From SIG565 sp045646145 (GTDB taxonomy: Bacteria > Bacillota > Clostridia > Oscillospirales > Acutalibacteraceae), in contig JAZRKE010000057.1 in the NCBI GenBank assembly GCA_045646145.1, positions 1 to 38,550 of the forward strand: 38,550 bases of DNA, in the 5' to 3' direction. Positions 24,205 to 32,344 of this stretch are shown here, in pieces; the stretch's first letter is position 1; each line of letters opens with the position of its first letter. A model generated the notes under the pieces. The model made no database searches. It saw only the letters and a list, made by a program, of their open reading frames with translations, and was not told where the DNA came from. The position numbers and the translations under genes are program-made.

Positions 24205-25479
24205 ATGTCTAATTTAATAATAGAGGGCGGGAAACGCCTTCAAGGTGAGGTATCCGTACAGGGTGCGAAAAACAGTGTTCTGCCGCTTCTTGCGGCGAGT
24301 CTGCTCTGTTCAGGCAAATCAGTAATACATAATTGTCCGGATATATCTGATGTAGAAGTCTCCATTAAAATTCTTGAGCACTTAGGCTGCAAATGCCATT
24401 TCGAGAACAACACGGTAACTATCGATGCACAGGATGTTAAAAACGATGATATTCCCGATTTTCTTATGCGCGAAATGCGCTCATCGGTTGTTTTTTTAGG
24501 CGCTATCGCAGGCAGGGTCGGCAGTGCAAAAATCAGCAGTCCGGGTGGATGTGAATTAGGTCCAAGACCGATTGATTTGCATTTATTTGCACTTAAAAAG
24601 CTCGGATTTGAAATTAATGAAGAGCACGGTTATATTTTGTGCAAGAAAAACTCTAAGGCCGATAATACCGTTATTAACCTATCTTTTCCAAGCGTCGGGG
24701 CTACCGAAAATTCCATCTTAGCCGCCGCGTTGACGCCCGGTAAAACCATTATACATAATGCCGCTCGCGAGCCCGAAATTGTCGATTTAGCTAATTTTTT
24801 GACCTTAGCAGGCGTTAAAATTTGCGGTGCAGGACTTGATACCGTTGTGGTATATGGCAAAGAGAAATTAAACGGAGTAGAGCACACCGTTATTCCTGAT
24901 AGAATTGTGGCTGCTACATATCTTTCTGCCGCCGCAGTAACAAAAGGGGAAATCACTCTTCATAATGTGAATCCCGCGCATATGGCTTCTGTTATTAATG
25001 TTTTTGAGCAGTCGGGCGCAGAATTTCAGATATACAGTGATAAAATAAGAATTTCAACCCAAGAAAAGCTCAGATTTGTTCCAACCATCCGTTCGGCTGT
25101 TTATCCAGGTTTCCCAACCGATTCAGGTCCGCCAATAATTGCAATGTTGACAGTAGCTGAGGGTACATCACTCTTCATTGAAAATATTTTCCAAAACCGA
25201 TATAAATATATCGACGAACTCAAACGTCTCGGCGCTAAAATCAGCATACACGGTAATCTGGCTGTAGTTGAAGGTGTGAGAAAACTCTCGGGTGCGAGCG
25301 TCGAATCAACCGATCTTCGCGGTGGTGCGGCATTGGTTGTAGCAGGACTTTTTGCGGAAGGCATTACCAAAATATCAAAAATTAACCACATTTTAAGGGG
25401 TTATGAAAATATAGAACAAAATCTCACCGATTTAGGTGCAGTTATAAGGAAAGAATCAAATGGAAGTCAGAGAAGTTGA
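24205..25479 (+). CDS. murA: UDP-GlcNAc 1-carboxyvinyltransferase MurA
   Basis: MurA transfers enolpyruvate from PEP to UDP-GlcNAc, the committed step of peptidoglycan synthesis. The 424-residue protein has the catalytic pair K22-N23 in VQGAKNSVLP, the loop cysteine C116 in SPGGCELGPRPIDLH (the fosfomycin-target position), and the aspartate in PGFPTDSGPP. The last 20 bases overlap ftsQ and the stop is TGA. A gap of 57 bp from murG is longer than neighbouring gaps, but no clear promoter was seen in it. Confidence 0.96.
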   Translation: MSNLIIEGGKRLQGEVSVQGAKNSVLPLLAASLLCSGKSVIHNCPDISDVEVSIKILEHLGCKCHFENNTVTIDAQDVKNDDIPDFLMREMRSSVVFLGAIAGRVGSAKISSPGGCELGPRPIDLHLFALKKLGFEINEEHGYILCKKNSKADNTVINLSFPSVGATENSILAAALTPGKTIIHNAAREPEIVDLANFLTLAGVKICGAGLDTVVVYGKEKLNGVEHTVIPDRIVAATYLSAAAVTKGEITLHNVNPAHMASVINVFEQSGAEFQIYSDKIRISTQEKLRFVPTIRSAVYPGFPTDSGPPIIAMLTVAEGTSLFIENIFQNRYKYIDELKRLGAKISIHGNLAVVEGVRKLSGASVESTDLRGGAALVVAGLFAEGITKISKINHILRGYENIEQNLTDLGAVIRKESNGSQRS

Positions 25480-26266
25480 AAACCGTAAATATGCAGCAGC
25501 TAACCGATTAGCAAAACGCCGCCGTAAGAAAATACGCGTGGCTGTTTTGCTTTCTTCTTTTTTGCTTTTGCTGCTGTGTGTTCTAGCGATTTTATGCGTA
25601 ACGGTATTCTTTCCAATAAGCAGTATAACCGTAACGGGTTCTTCCGTTTATGATAATGCACAAATTATAGAGGCGTCTGATATTGAGATAGGGGAGAAAC
25701 TCTTCGGTATCAGCGAAAACAAGATTCGAAATAACCTTACCATCAAACTACCGTATATTAAAAATATTGAACTTAAACGAAATCTTTTTGATGATATTGA
25801 AATTATTGTTTCGGAAACCTGCGATGTGTATTGTTACAATCAGAACGGTAAATATTATACGGCAGATAGCGATAATAAAATTTTAGCGGTATTTGATGAA
25901 AAACCGGAGAAAATTACTGAAATTATAAAATCGGATTTGCCACAAATTAATATCGGTTACACACTAGATATAGGTGCAGATAGTTTAGAACTTATAGGGA
26001 AAATTCACAGTATTTTGAATAGAGCTGATTTTGCCATTGATTTACTTAATATCAACGATACTTCTGCTATTACTGCCAAGGTAGAGGGGAGATTTTCGGT
26101 GAATTTTGGAACGGTTCAGGATATCGAAAACAAGACCGAGCATTTAAGAGCTATGATTTCAAGTATTAATAAAAATAGTGGGACAGATGCCACAGGAAAA
26201 ATTAATTTAAGCGTTTGGACAAGCGAGAAAAGAGAGGGATATTTTGAAGCTACCTCAAATTTCTAA
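25460..26266 (+). CDS. ftsQ: Cell division protein FtsQ/DivIB
   Basis: A 268-residue bitopic protein. The Arg/Lys-rich cytoplasmic tail (1-27, RLAKRRRKKIR) is followed by one transmembrane helix (about 29-51). A POTRA domain comes next (53-125, starting ISSITVTGSSVYDNAQI, with ELKRNLFDDIEIIVSE), then the FtsQ beta domain. It is part of the divisome complex with FtsL and FtsB. The start codon lies inside murA, 20 bp overlap, with AAGGAAAG at 25447-25454, so translation is probably coupled. Confidence 0.9.
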   Translation: MEVREVENRKYAAANRLAKRRRKKIRVAVLLSSFLLLLLCVLAILCVTVFFPISSITVTGSSVYDNAQIIEASDIEIGEKLFGISENKIRNNLTIKLPYIKNIELKRNLFDDIEIIVSETCDVYCYNQNGKYYTADSDNKILAVFDEKPEKITEIIKSDLPQINIGYTLDIGADSLELIGKIHSILNRADFAIDLLNINDTSAITAKVEGRFSVNFGTVQDIENKTEHLRAMISSINKNSGTDATGKINLSVWTSEKREGYFEATSNF

Positions 26267-26295
26267 AAAATATAGAATATTTTTAAAAATATGTA

Positions 26296-26324
26296 TTGAA
26301 ATTTGAAATATTATGTGTTATTAT
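26296..26324 (+). promoter_or_regulatory. Sigma-A promoter upstream of ftsZ
   Basis: TTGAAA at 26296-26301 and TATTAT at 26319-26324 are 17 bp apart in the AT-rich gap between ftsQ and ftsZ. It gives ftsZ an independent promoter, with a leader of about 60 nt. Confidence 0.7.
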
Positions 26325-26391
26325 TTAATATATAATAACCCTAATTATATAATCTTAGCGGATTTTAAGTTTAAAAGTGGAGGAATTGAAA

Positions 26392-27447
26392 ATGGCATTT
26401 GAGGTTTCAAATGAACTTGACAATGTAGTTCAGATTAAGGTTGTAGGCGTCGGCGGTGGCGGCGGAAATGCTGTTAACCGTATGGTTGATGCGGGTGTTC
26501 GCGGTGTAGAATTTATCGCAATTAACACTGATAAGGCAGCTCTTTATCTGTCAAAAGCAAATCAGAAAATTCAGATTGGTACTAAGGCTGCTGGCGGTAT
26601 GGGTGCCGGTGCTAACCCCGATAAGGGTAAGGCTGCGGCTGAAGAATCACGCGATGAAATTGCAGAGGCTATCCGCACTGCAGATATGATTTTTATAACT
26701 GCCGGTATGGGTGGCGGAACAGGTACAGGTGCGGCCCCCATCGTTGCTCAGATTGCACGTGAATTAGGTATTTTAACAGTAGGTATCGTAACAAAGCCTT
26801 TTGCTTTTGAAGGTAAGAAGAGAATGCAGCAGGCTGAGGCCGGTATTGCAGCTCTTCGCGAGCATGTTGATAGCTTGGTAGTAATTCCAAACGAACGCTT
26901 AAAGTTCGTTTCTGCAGAGAAAATCACATTTAAGAACGCTTTCGATATTGCTGATGATGTTCTTCGCCAGGGTGTTCAGAGTATTTCTGAGCTTATTAAT
27001 GTTACAGCTCTTGTTAACCTTGATTTTGCCGATGTTAAGGCAATTATGGCCGATGCAGGCTATGCTCACATGGGTGTTGGCGTTGCAACCGGTAAGGATA
27101 AGGCTGAATTGGCTGCACGTGCTGCTATTACAAGTCCGCTTATTGAGACCTCTATGGATAACGCTAGCGGCGTAATAATCAGCATTACAGGTTCTACTGA
27201 TATCGGTCTTGAAGAGGTTGAACTTGCTTCTTCCATCATTTCAGAAATGGCTCATCCGGATGCAACTATCATTTGGGGCGCTCAGCTTGATGATACCCTC
27301 GATGATGCTATCCGCGTAACCGTTGTAGCAACCGGTCTTGGCAATGATAAGAAGAATCCTCAGAACGATTTAGTAAGCGAAATGCTCTCTTCTTCGAGCG
27401 AAGATGATGGCCCTTACATCGATGTTCTTGATATCTTCAATAAATAA
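26392..27447 (+). CDS. ftsZ: Cell division protein FtsZ
   Basis: The tubulin-like GTPase that forms the division ring, 351 residues. GTP-binding motifs are VVGVGGGGGNAVNRM (17-31), NTDKAAL and the tubulin signature GGGTGTGAAP (107-116). The T7 catalytic loop is NLDFADVKAIM. The ATG at 26392 follows GTGGAGGAA; an in-frame GTG at 26377 overlaps that site and is less likely. After the globular core only about 34 residues remain, ending IDVLDIFNK, so the disordered linker is very short and the canonical basic C-terminal tail is not present in its usual form. No ftsA lies in the cluster. Confidence 0.97.
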   Translation: MAFEVSNELDNVVQIKVVGVGGGGGNAVNRMVDAGVRGVEFIAINTDKAALYLSKANQKIQIGTKAAGGMGAGANPDKGKAAAEESRDEIAEAIRTADMIFITAGMGGGTGTGAAPIVAQIARELGILTVGIVTKPFAFEGKKRMQQAEAGIAALREHVDSLVVIPNERLKFVSAEKITFKNAFDIADDVLRQGVQSISELINVTALVNLDFADVKAIMADAGYAHMGVGVATGKDKAELAARAAITSPLIETSMDNASGVIISITGSTDIGLEEVELASSIISEMAHPDATIIWGAQLDDTLDDAIRVTVVATGLGNDKKNPQNDLVSEMLSSSSEDDGPYIDVLDIFNK

Positions 27448-27493
27448 TCTTACTTAAATTTAAATAGGCGTCGGTTTCGGCGCCTGTTGATAC

Positions 27494-27635
27494 GCGGGTG
27501 TGGCGGAATTGGTAGTTTTCAGCCGAACGCTCGCGGTGCGAGATACAGTGAAGGCTGAAAAAACGTTACGGTCAAAATTTTAAGCCGCTCCAAGGCTTAA
27601 AAAATTTTGGGTACCGTAGGTGTTGCACAAAGTGC
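27494..27635 (+). other. Truncated tRNA-Leu 5' copy fused to a structured segment
   Basis: The first 22 bases (27494-27515) match the 5' end of the intact tRNA-Leu at 27661 in 21 positions, then homology stops inside the D-loop. The D-stem 3' side, anticodon and acceptor 3' strand are absent, so it cannot be a functional tRNA. The following 120 bases form three hairpins. A has stem 27515-27524 with 27553-27564 and an inner CTCGC/GCGAG stem. B has outer stem TACGGT/ACCGTA (27567-27572 with 27613-27618) and an inner stem 27574-27586 with 27594-27608. C is GCAC-AAA-GTGC at 27625-27635. It may be a small inserted element, a decayed tRNA copy or an unknown RNA. No family is recognised. Confidence 0.6.
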
Positions 27636-27660
27636 GGCTGCCTTTATTAAAATTAAATAT

Positions 27661-27743
27661 GCGGGTGTGGCGGAATTGGCAGACGCACTAGCCTTAGGAG
27701 CTAGCGCTCACGCGTGCAGGTTCAAGTCCTGTCACCCGCACCA
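27661..27743 (+). tRNA. tRNA-Leu (anticodon TAG)
   Basis: An 83-nt intact tRNA: acceptor GCGGGTG with CACCCGC, encoded CCA, T-arm CAGGTTCAAGTCCTG and a leucine-type long variable arm. The anticodon stem CTAGC/GCTAG encloses loop CTTAGGA, giving anticodon TAG, which reads CUA and possibly other CUN codons. A strong terminator follows directly. Confidence 0.96.
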
Positions 27744-27747
27744 TTTT

Positions 27748-27790
27748 GAATGTTCATAACGGACTTGACCGTTATGAACATTCTTTTTTT
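27748..27790 (+). terminator. Terminator after tRNA-Leu(TAG)
   Basis: A perfect 15-bp stem (27748-27762 with 27769-27783, GAATGTTCATAACGG/CCGTTATGAACATTC) is followed by a T7 run. Confidence 0.95.
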
Positions 27791-27853
27791 ATTTTTAGCA
27801 AAGTTTGGGGTATTAGGGCAACCCTGACAAGTGTGGATATCCATCCGCGATGC

Positions 27854-27882
27854 TTGCAAGAAGAACGATTTTATGATAATAT
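27854..27882 (+). promoter_or_regulatory. Possible sigma-A promoter for the frameshifted membrane gene
   Basis: TTGCAA at 27854-27859 and TAATAT at 27877-27882 with 17-bp spacing lie 42 bp before the ATG at 27924. The boxes are moderately good. Confidence 0.45.
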
Positions 27883-27923
27883 ATAGGCATTAACAATCAA
27901 ATGCACTTTTGAGGAGGTATAGG

Positions 27924-29281
27924 ATGTTCGCCAATGAATTTATATTGCTCTGCAAAGATTTTGCTAAAAAAGAAACGATGTTTTAGGCGAAACATTTGAA
28001 GAAACTAAAAAAATTTCCAAATATACAATAGAATGTTACGGTTATATTTTAGAATTTCGATATGTCAAAAAAGAATCGGCATTTTTTAAGCCGAGCTCTC
28101 TTTATTGTGTTATCCGCCTTAGAAAAAATAGTGTTGTATACTACCATTTGACCGATATAATTCCTTTCTTAGAAAATAAAACTTTCAAGTCTTGTTATTT
28201 TTGGAACATAGAAAGCCCTGAAAGATTAAACAATTGTTTCGAAAGTCTTACATCTAATCTGGAAAAAGTCACATCACAATTATCTCCGTATCTGTTAGAT
28301 GACTCTATCCTTTTGGAAGCGCTTTTCGAAAATTATAAAACAATATATAGCCTTAAAGAAACAGATATAGATTTTAATAAAATCGAAGACCCCGAGGATT
28401 ATGCCCAGTCTTACTTTCTGTCTTTGCAAAATATGCGAGATGGATATATTTTTTCGAGATATTGTAATTTTGCACCTTACGCTTTACTGCTCAAAAACAA
28501 TGTCGATAAGGCATTAGAAAAGTATGAAAAACTTAATCAAAAAAATAAACTTCTCGAATATGAAAAGCATTTAATAAACCATATAATTAAATCAGAAAAT
28601 TGCGAATTTAGTGCATTTGAATCGTCTTGTGATACTTCTGCTGCAGAAAAACTTATAACTCCCCTATCAGGATTATTAGAGTTTGCTATTGTTTTTGCCA
28701 TTTCATCGATTTTCTTTTGCAGTGTTTTTGCTATTTACAATTTAATAATTTCTATTAATACACTCGTTGTATTGTCGGCACCATGGTATTTAGGATTTCT
28801 TTGTGCGGGACTTTGTTCTGTTTTCGGCGCAATCGCTCTTGTCGCAAATAAACCTATTCCAAATAAACACCTTACTAAAAAAGAAAGAAAAGATTTTTCA
28901 AACATAGTGCTTTCTAAAGGTGTTAAAAAATTCTCTCACATAATTTTTGCCCTTTCTATTGCGGTGTCAATGTTTTTTGCAATTATGATTTTGATTTCAA
29001 ACGTTAGATTTTATGATGATAAAATCTCATTTGAAAACAAAACTTACTATTACGATAATATCGACAGTGTTTATTATATAGAATCAAGATATAATGGTTA
29101 TGACGAAAGAATAGAGCGTGCATCGTATGTTCTTTTGTTTGATGATAAAACTTCGCTTGATTTGGATGGTTTCACTTCAATTCAATTTACTGAACAAGAA
29201 GTTTTGCCATTGTTAAGTAAAAAGGGAATCAATTTTAAAAGTGCTATGTCCGAAAAAGAATTACCTTGGTATACAGAATAA
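27924..29281 (+). CDS. Membrane protein gene with an apparent -1 frameshift (YcxB-like C-terminus)
   Basis: GAGGAGG at 27911-27917 precedes ATG 27924, which opens MFANEFILLCKDFAKKETMF and closes at TAG 27984-27986. The minus-one frame then continues without a stop from 'NDVLGETFEETKKISKYTIE' to 29281, so the two frames together give about 450 residues. The switch falls at or just after an A6 run (27966-27971, then G). The downstream part has a helical N-terminal half, about three hydrophobic segments (about 235-260, 270-290 and 330-350 of the joined protein), and a beta-rich tail (DDKISFENKTYYYDNIDSVY) resembling YcxB-like C-terminal domains. It is not otherwise recognised. A pseudogene, a base-call error or ribosomal slippage are all possible. 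It lies between tRNA genes and tRNA-end repeats. Confidence 0.65.
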
Positions 29282-29297
29282 CACTCGAATCCGTTAA

Positions 29298-29408
29298 GAA
29301 CACTCGCACCAATCGAGAGCCTCGACACGCAGTTCGCATAGTTGAGGTTCTTCTTTTTTTACAGTTTCTACCTCGCGTTTGAAGCTGATTATTGAACACT
29401 CGCACCAA
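29298..29408 (+). repeat. Direct repeats of a tRNA-Leu 3' end
   Basis: GAACACTCGCACCAA occurs at 29298-29312 and again at 29394-29408, 96 bp apart. A partial AACACTCG is at 29280-29287. CACTCGCACCA is identical to the last 11 bases of tRNA-Leu(GAG) at 3920-3930. No T-arm or other tRNA part precedes either copy. They look like attachment-site or insertion footprints, or remnants of deleted tRNA genes. Confidence 0.6.
29316..29360 (+). terminator. Terminator-like hairpin after the first orphan tRNA end
   Basis: A 10-bp stem with G-T pairs (29316-29325 with 29342-29351) is followed by a T7 run at 29354-29360. The rest of the 29282-29570 gap holds no gene. It contains the tRNA-end repeats, T-rich runs and one further hairpin (AATATAAAT at 29493-29501 with ATTTATATT at 29526-29534, inner AACC/GGTT). 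Confidence 0.55.
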
Positions 29409-29574
29409 AAAATCCCAAGTCTGAACAGTTGTTTTTTTATTCAAGCCGCGCTTCGCATCAATTTGTTAAGTACGATGTGAAAACTTGCGTAAAATATAAA
29501 TTTAACCTAATGGTTGAGTTCGGATATTTATATTCAAAATGTTAATTTTTTTGCTATTTTTGCACAAAATTATA

Positions 29575-29603
29575 TTGAAAAAATCAATTTAATAGTGTAT
29601 AAT
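29575..29603 (+). promoter_or_regulatory. Sigma-A promoter for the cytidylate kinase-like gene
   Basis: TTGAAA at 29575-29580 and TATAAT at 29598-29603 with a 17-bp spacer, 28 bp before the chosen start codon. Confidence 0.87.
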
Positions 29604-29631
29604 ACATATATAATTTAAGGTGGTGTTTGAT

Positions 29632-30255
29632 TTGAAAAATCATATGGTTATTACTATTGGCCGTCAGTATGGTAGTGGCGGACATCAGGTCGCTCGTGAA
29701 TTAGCTAAGCTTTTAGGCTTTAAAATGTACGATAAAGAGATTATTAATCTTGCGGCTAAAGAAAGCGGAATTAGTGAAGAAATTTTAAAGGTTTATGATG
29801 AAAAGCCTACTAATAGCTTTTTATATTCGCTGTCTCTTGGAGCTTATTCTTTTGAAAACTCATTAATCGGTACACCGTCAATTCCGATTGTTGACCGTGT
29901 TTTTGCGGCTCAGGCGCAGATTATTAAGGATTTAGCCGATGAGGGTCCCTGTATTTTTGTTGGCAGATGCGCCAATAGTATTTTAAAAGATCACGAAAAT
30001 GTGCTTTCTGTATTTATACATACAGATATTGAACGCCGTATTGACAGAATATGTGAATATGAAAAGATTTCTCGCAATGAGGCGTCTTCAATCATTCGTA
30101 ATGCCGATAAAAAGCGTGCAGGGTATTACAACTATTTTTCCGACTTAAAGTGGGGAGATGCGAGGTCTTACGACCTTTGCATTGACAGTCGAATTGGAAT
30201 TCAAAATGTTGCAGAGGTAATTAAACTGTTTATTGAGCATCATAATGCACTTTAA
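29632..30255 (+). CDS. Cytidylate kinase-like family protein
   Basis: A 207-residue P-loop protein of the cytidylate kinase-like group. The nucleotide-binding loop ITIGRQYGSGGHQVARELA lies at about residues 7-25. GFKMYDKEII, a lid-like helical region, GPCIFVGRCAN near 108, and KRAGYYNYFSDLKWGDARSYDL near 165-185 complete the fold. It is distinct from the essential CMP kinase Cmk and common in Clostridia, with an unproven substrate. TTG 29632 is chosen because AAGGTGG at 29617-29623 lies 8 nt before it and homologues begin close to the P-loop; ATG 29644 and GTG 29620 are alternatives. Confidence 0.85.
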   Translation: MKNHMVITIGRQYGSGGHQVARELAKLLGFKMYDKEIINLAAKESGISEEILKVYDEKPTNSFLYSLSLGAYSFENSLIGTPSIPIVDRVFAAQAQIIKDLADEGPCIFVGRCANSILKDHENVLSVFIHTDIERRIDRICEYEKISRNEASSIIRNADKKRAGYYNYFSDLKWGDARSYDLCIDSRIGIQNVAEVIKLFIEHHNAL

Positions 30256-30302
30256 GTATACATGGAAATTTAACAGCGACTTTAACGAAATCACCCTTTT
30301 CC

Positions 30303-30310
30303 CATACAAT
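30303..30310 (+). promoter_or_regulatory. Sigma-E-like minus-10 element upstream of yunB
   Basis: CATACAAT is the B. subtilis sigma-E minus-10 consensus and lies 23 bp before the yunB start. yunB belongs to the sigma-E regulon in B. subtilis. No convincing minus-35 (ATATT-like) is seen at the expected distance. Confidence 0.45.
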
Positions 30311-30333
30311 AAAGTAGGGAAGAGGGTGTTTTT

Positions 30334-31023
30334 TTGCGAAAAAAAGGGGGCAAATTTAAAATTGCCTTAATATTTACAATTATAATAATTTTGATTTTTG
30401 CATTGATTTTTTCGTCTCTGGTTATACGAAAAGCCGTTTCAAATTATGCCAAGGAACAAGCAACAACAATTCTTTTCAGTAGCGCTAACAGTTCAATTGC
30501 GGATTATCTTGCACAGAGTGGAATTACATATGATGATATTGTCAGACTCACACGTAATAGTAATAACGATATTTCTTCGCTTGAAATTGACATTGTTAAA
30601 ATTAATGAATTGAAAAGTAGGATAACAACACTGATAAGTGATAGTATGTCGGCAAACGAAAGGTATACAATTAGTGTACCTGTAGGAACTCTTTTTGGTA
30701 ATGAATACACTTTAGGGTTGGGACCTGAAATGAAATTCAGAATGCAGATGGTAGCATCTGTTACTACCGATTTTGAAAGCAATTTCTACGCGGCGGGAAT
30801 AAATCAGGTGCTTCATCAGATTTTCATAAAGGTCCAAATTAGCGGACACCTGATAGTCCCTTGGTGCAAAACACCGTTCTACACAGAAACCTCGGTAATA
30901 GCTGCACAAACTGTTTTAGTGGGCGTAACACCCGATGCTTATACTAATGTTATTGAAAACTATAACAGAGGTGAGGACGGACTTGTTGGAGATATTTTTG
31001 ATTATAGCGCGACATTAAATTAA
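30334..31023 (+). CDS. yunB: Sporulation protein YunB
   Basis: A 229-residue protein with one N-terminal membrane anchor (about 9-31) after a basic start (RKKGGKFK). YunB-family features follow: 'LARQATTILFSSANSSI'-type helix, ISVPVGTLFGNEYTLGLGP near 115-130, and QISGHLIVPWC near 170. YunB is a mother-cell sporulation protein in Bacillus, with an unclear biochemical role. The start is TTG 30334, preceded by GAGGGTG at 30321-30327. A strong terminator ends the gene. Confidence 0.88.
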   Translation: MRKKGGKFKIALIFTIIIILIFALIFSSLVIRKAVSNYAKEQATTILFSSANSSIADYLAQSGITYDDIVRLTRNSNNDISSLEIDIVKINELKSRITTLISDSMSANERYTISVPVGTLFGNEYTLGLGPEMKFRMQMVASVTTDFESNFYAAGINQVLHQIFIKVQISGHLIVPWCKTPFYTETSVIAAQTVLVGVTPDAYTNVIENYNRGEDGLVGDIFDYSATLN

Positions 31024-31054
31024 AAAATCACAGAGTTTTACTCTGTGATTTTTT
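31022..31054. terminator. Bidirectional terminator between yunB and hom
   Basis: A 14-bp stem AAAAAATCACAGAG/CTCTGTGATTTTTT (31022-31035 with 31041-31054) with a TTTTA loop lies between convergent genes. Confidence 0.93.
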
Positions 31055-31056
31055 AA

Positions 31057-32280
31057 TTAGATAACATTAATAATCGACTCGGTTACGCAATTGGTTATAG
31101 CAGAAAGCTTATTCAAAAGGTCTTTCTCGACGCCTTTTTCGGTTATGAAAACAACCTCATTTGCAACACCGTTAAAGAGTAGCTGAACATCGCCGAAAGT
31201 ATCTTTAACTTCTTTAATTGTATTATCATTCGCGCCGGTAAGCTTTATGTAAAGGCGGGTAGTAAGATTTCCCTTGTCCTCAACAAAATTCTCACTGCTA
31301 TCTTCCCAGAAAAGATATTTGCGGGATTTTAAATGTTTAACACAGTCGATAATATCGGCTACAACAGCACTCGCAGTAGGTAGCTTTCCTGCACCCTTAC
31401 CGTAGAAAATAGTGTCATCAACAGCGTTTCCGCAAACCATAACAGCATTATAAACGTCGCGAACGCCTGCAAGCATATTATCCTTACAAACTAAAGCAGG
31501 GTAAACCGTTGCGGCAATTTTGCCGTTGTCGAGCTTCGCAGTGTGCCCGATAAGTTTAATAACATATCCGAGCTTGTCGGCATAATCAACATCTTGAAGG
31601 GTAATTTCGGTGATGCCGTTGGTCGATACAAATTCGGGATAAACATGGCGTCCGAAAGCGAGGGAAGCGAGTATGCAGATTTTACGGCAGGCATCATAAC
31701 CTAAAACGTCGGCATCGGGATTACGCTCTGCATAGCCTAAATCCTGAGCTAATTTGAGAGCATCCTGAAATGTTAAATTATCGCAAATCATTTTTGTTAA
31801 AATAAAATTGGTTGTACCGTTCAGAATACCAAAAATTTCGGTAATTTCGTTTGCGGCAAGACACTGAGCGAGGGGGCGCAAAATCGGTATACCACCGCCT
31901 ACACTGGCTTCGAAAAGGAAATTAACGTTGTTTTCCTTCGCAATTTTCAAAAGTTCGGCGCCCTTTGCAGCAACAAGTTCTTTATTCGAGGTAACAACGC
32001 TTTTGCCTTTTTCTAAGCAAAGCTTCACGTACTCATAAGCGGGATTAATTCCACCCATAACCTCAGCTACTACCGATACCTCACCGTCATTAATAATATC
32101 ATCGAAATTTTTAGTGAATTTATCGCTGTATGGGAGTCCTTCAAAATCTCTTAAATCCAGAATATACTTAATATAAATTTCTTCATTTGCATTTTTTGTA
32201 ATAGTTTCGTGGTTATTAATTAGGACCTCAGCAACGCCTGAGCCTACAACACCGTGTCCCATAATTGCAATATTTACCAT
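31057..32280 (-). CDS. hom: Homoserine dehydrogenase
   Basis: It reduces aspartate semialdehyde to homoserine, the branch to threonine and methionine. The 407-residue protein has the Rossmann motif IAIMGHGVVGSGV (4-16) and VVTSNKELVA. The catalytic region is FEASVGGGIPILRPL, GILNGTTNFILTKM and the substrate/lysine site AERNPDADVLGYDACRK. A C-terminal ACT-like domain (about 325-405, TTRLYIKLTGAND) probably gives threonine feedback. It is transcribed alone on the minus strand from a sigma-A promoter; no thrB/thrC is nearby. Confidence 0.95.
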   Translation of the reverse strand: MVNIAIMGHGVVGSGVAEVLINNHETITKNANEEIYIKYILDLRDFEGLPYSDKFTKNFDDIINDGEVSVVAEVMGGINPAYEYVKLCLEKGKSVVTSNKELVAAKGAELLKIAKENNVNFLFEASVGGGIPILRPLAQCLAANEITEIFGILNGTTNFILTKMICDNLTFQDALKLAQDLGYAERNPDADVLGYDACRKICILASLAFGRHVYPEFVSTNGITEITLQDVDYADKLGYVIKLIGHTAKLDNGKIAATVYPALVCKDNMLAGVRDVYNAVMVCGNAVDDTIFYGKGAGKLPTASAVVADIIDCVKHLKSRKYLFWEDSSENFVEDKGNLTTRLYIKLTGANDNTIKEVKDTFGDVQLLFNGVANEVVFITEKGVEKDLLNKLSAITNCVTESIINVI

Positions 32281-32315
32281 AATGGCATCATCCTTTGCTG
32301 CAGATTATTTTTTTC

Positions 32316-32344
32316 ATTCTAACATAAAAATTCCAATAATTCAA
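32316..32344 (-). promoter_or_regulatory. Sigma-A promoter of hom
   Basis: On the minus strand TTGAAT (32344-32339) and TAGAAT (32321-32316) are 17 bp apart, 35 bp before the start codon. No leader attenuator or riboswitch is visible in the short leader. Confidence 0.8.

Noticed and set aside
27494..27743. tRNA-Leu interrupted by a group I intron
   Set aside because: The break is in the D-loop rather than the anticodon loop, and the complete tRNA sequence including its 5' end is repeated downstream, so nothing needs to be spliced. The insert is far too short for a group I core.
32281..32321. Threonine/methionine riboswitch or T-box before hom
   Set aside because: The leader from the predicted start to the ATG is under 40 nt and has no terminator hairpin.
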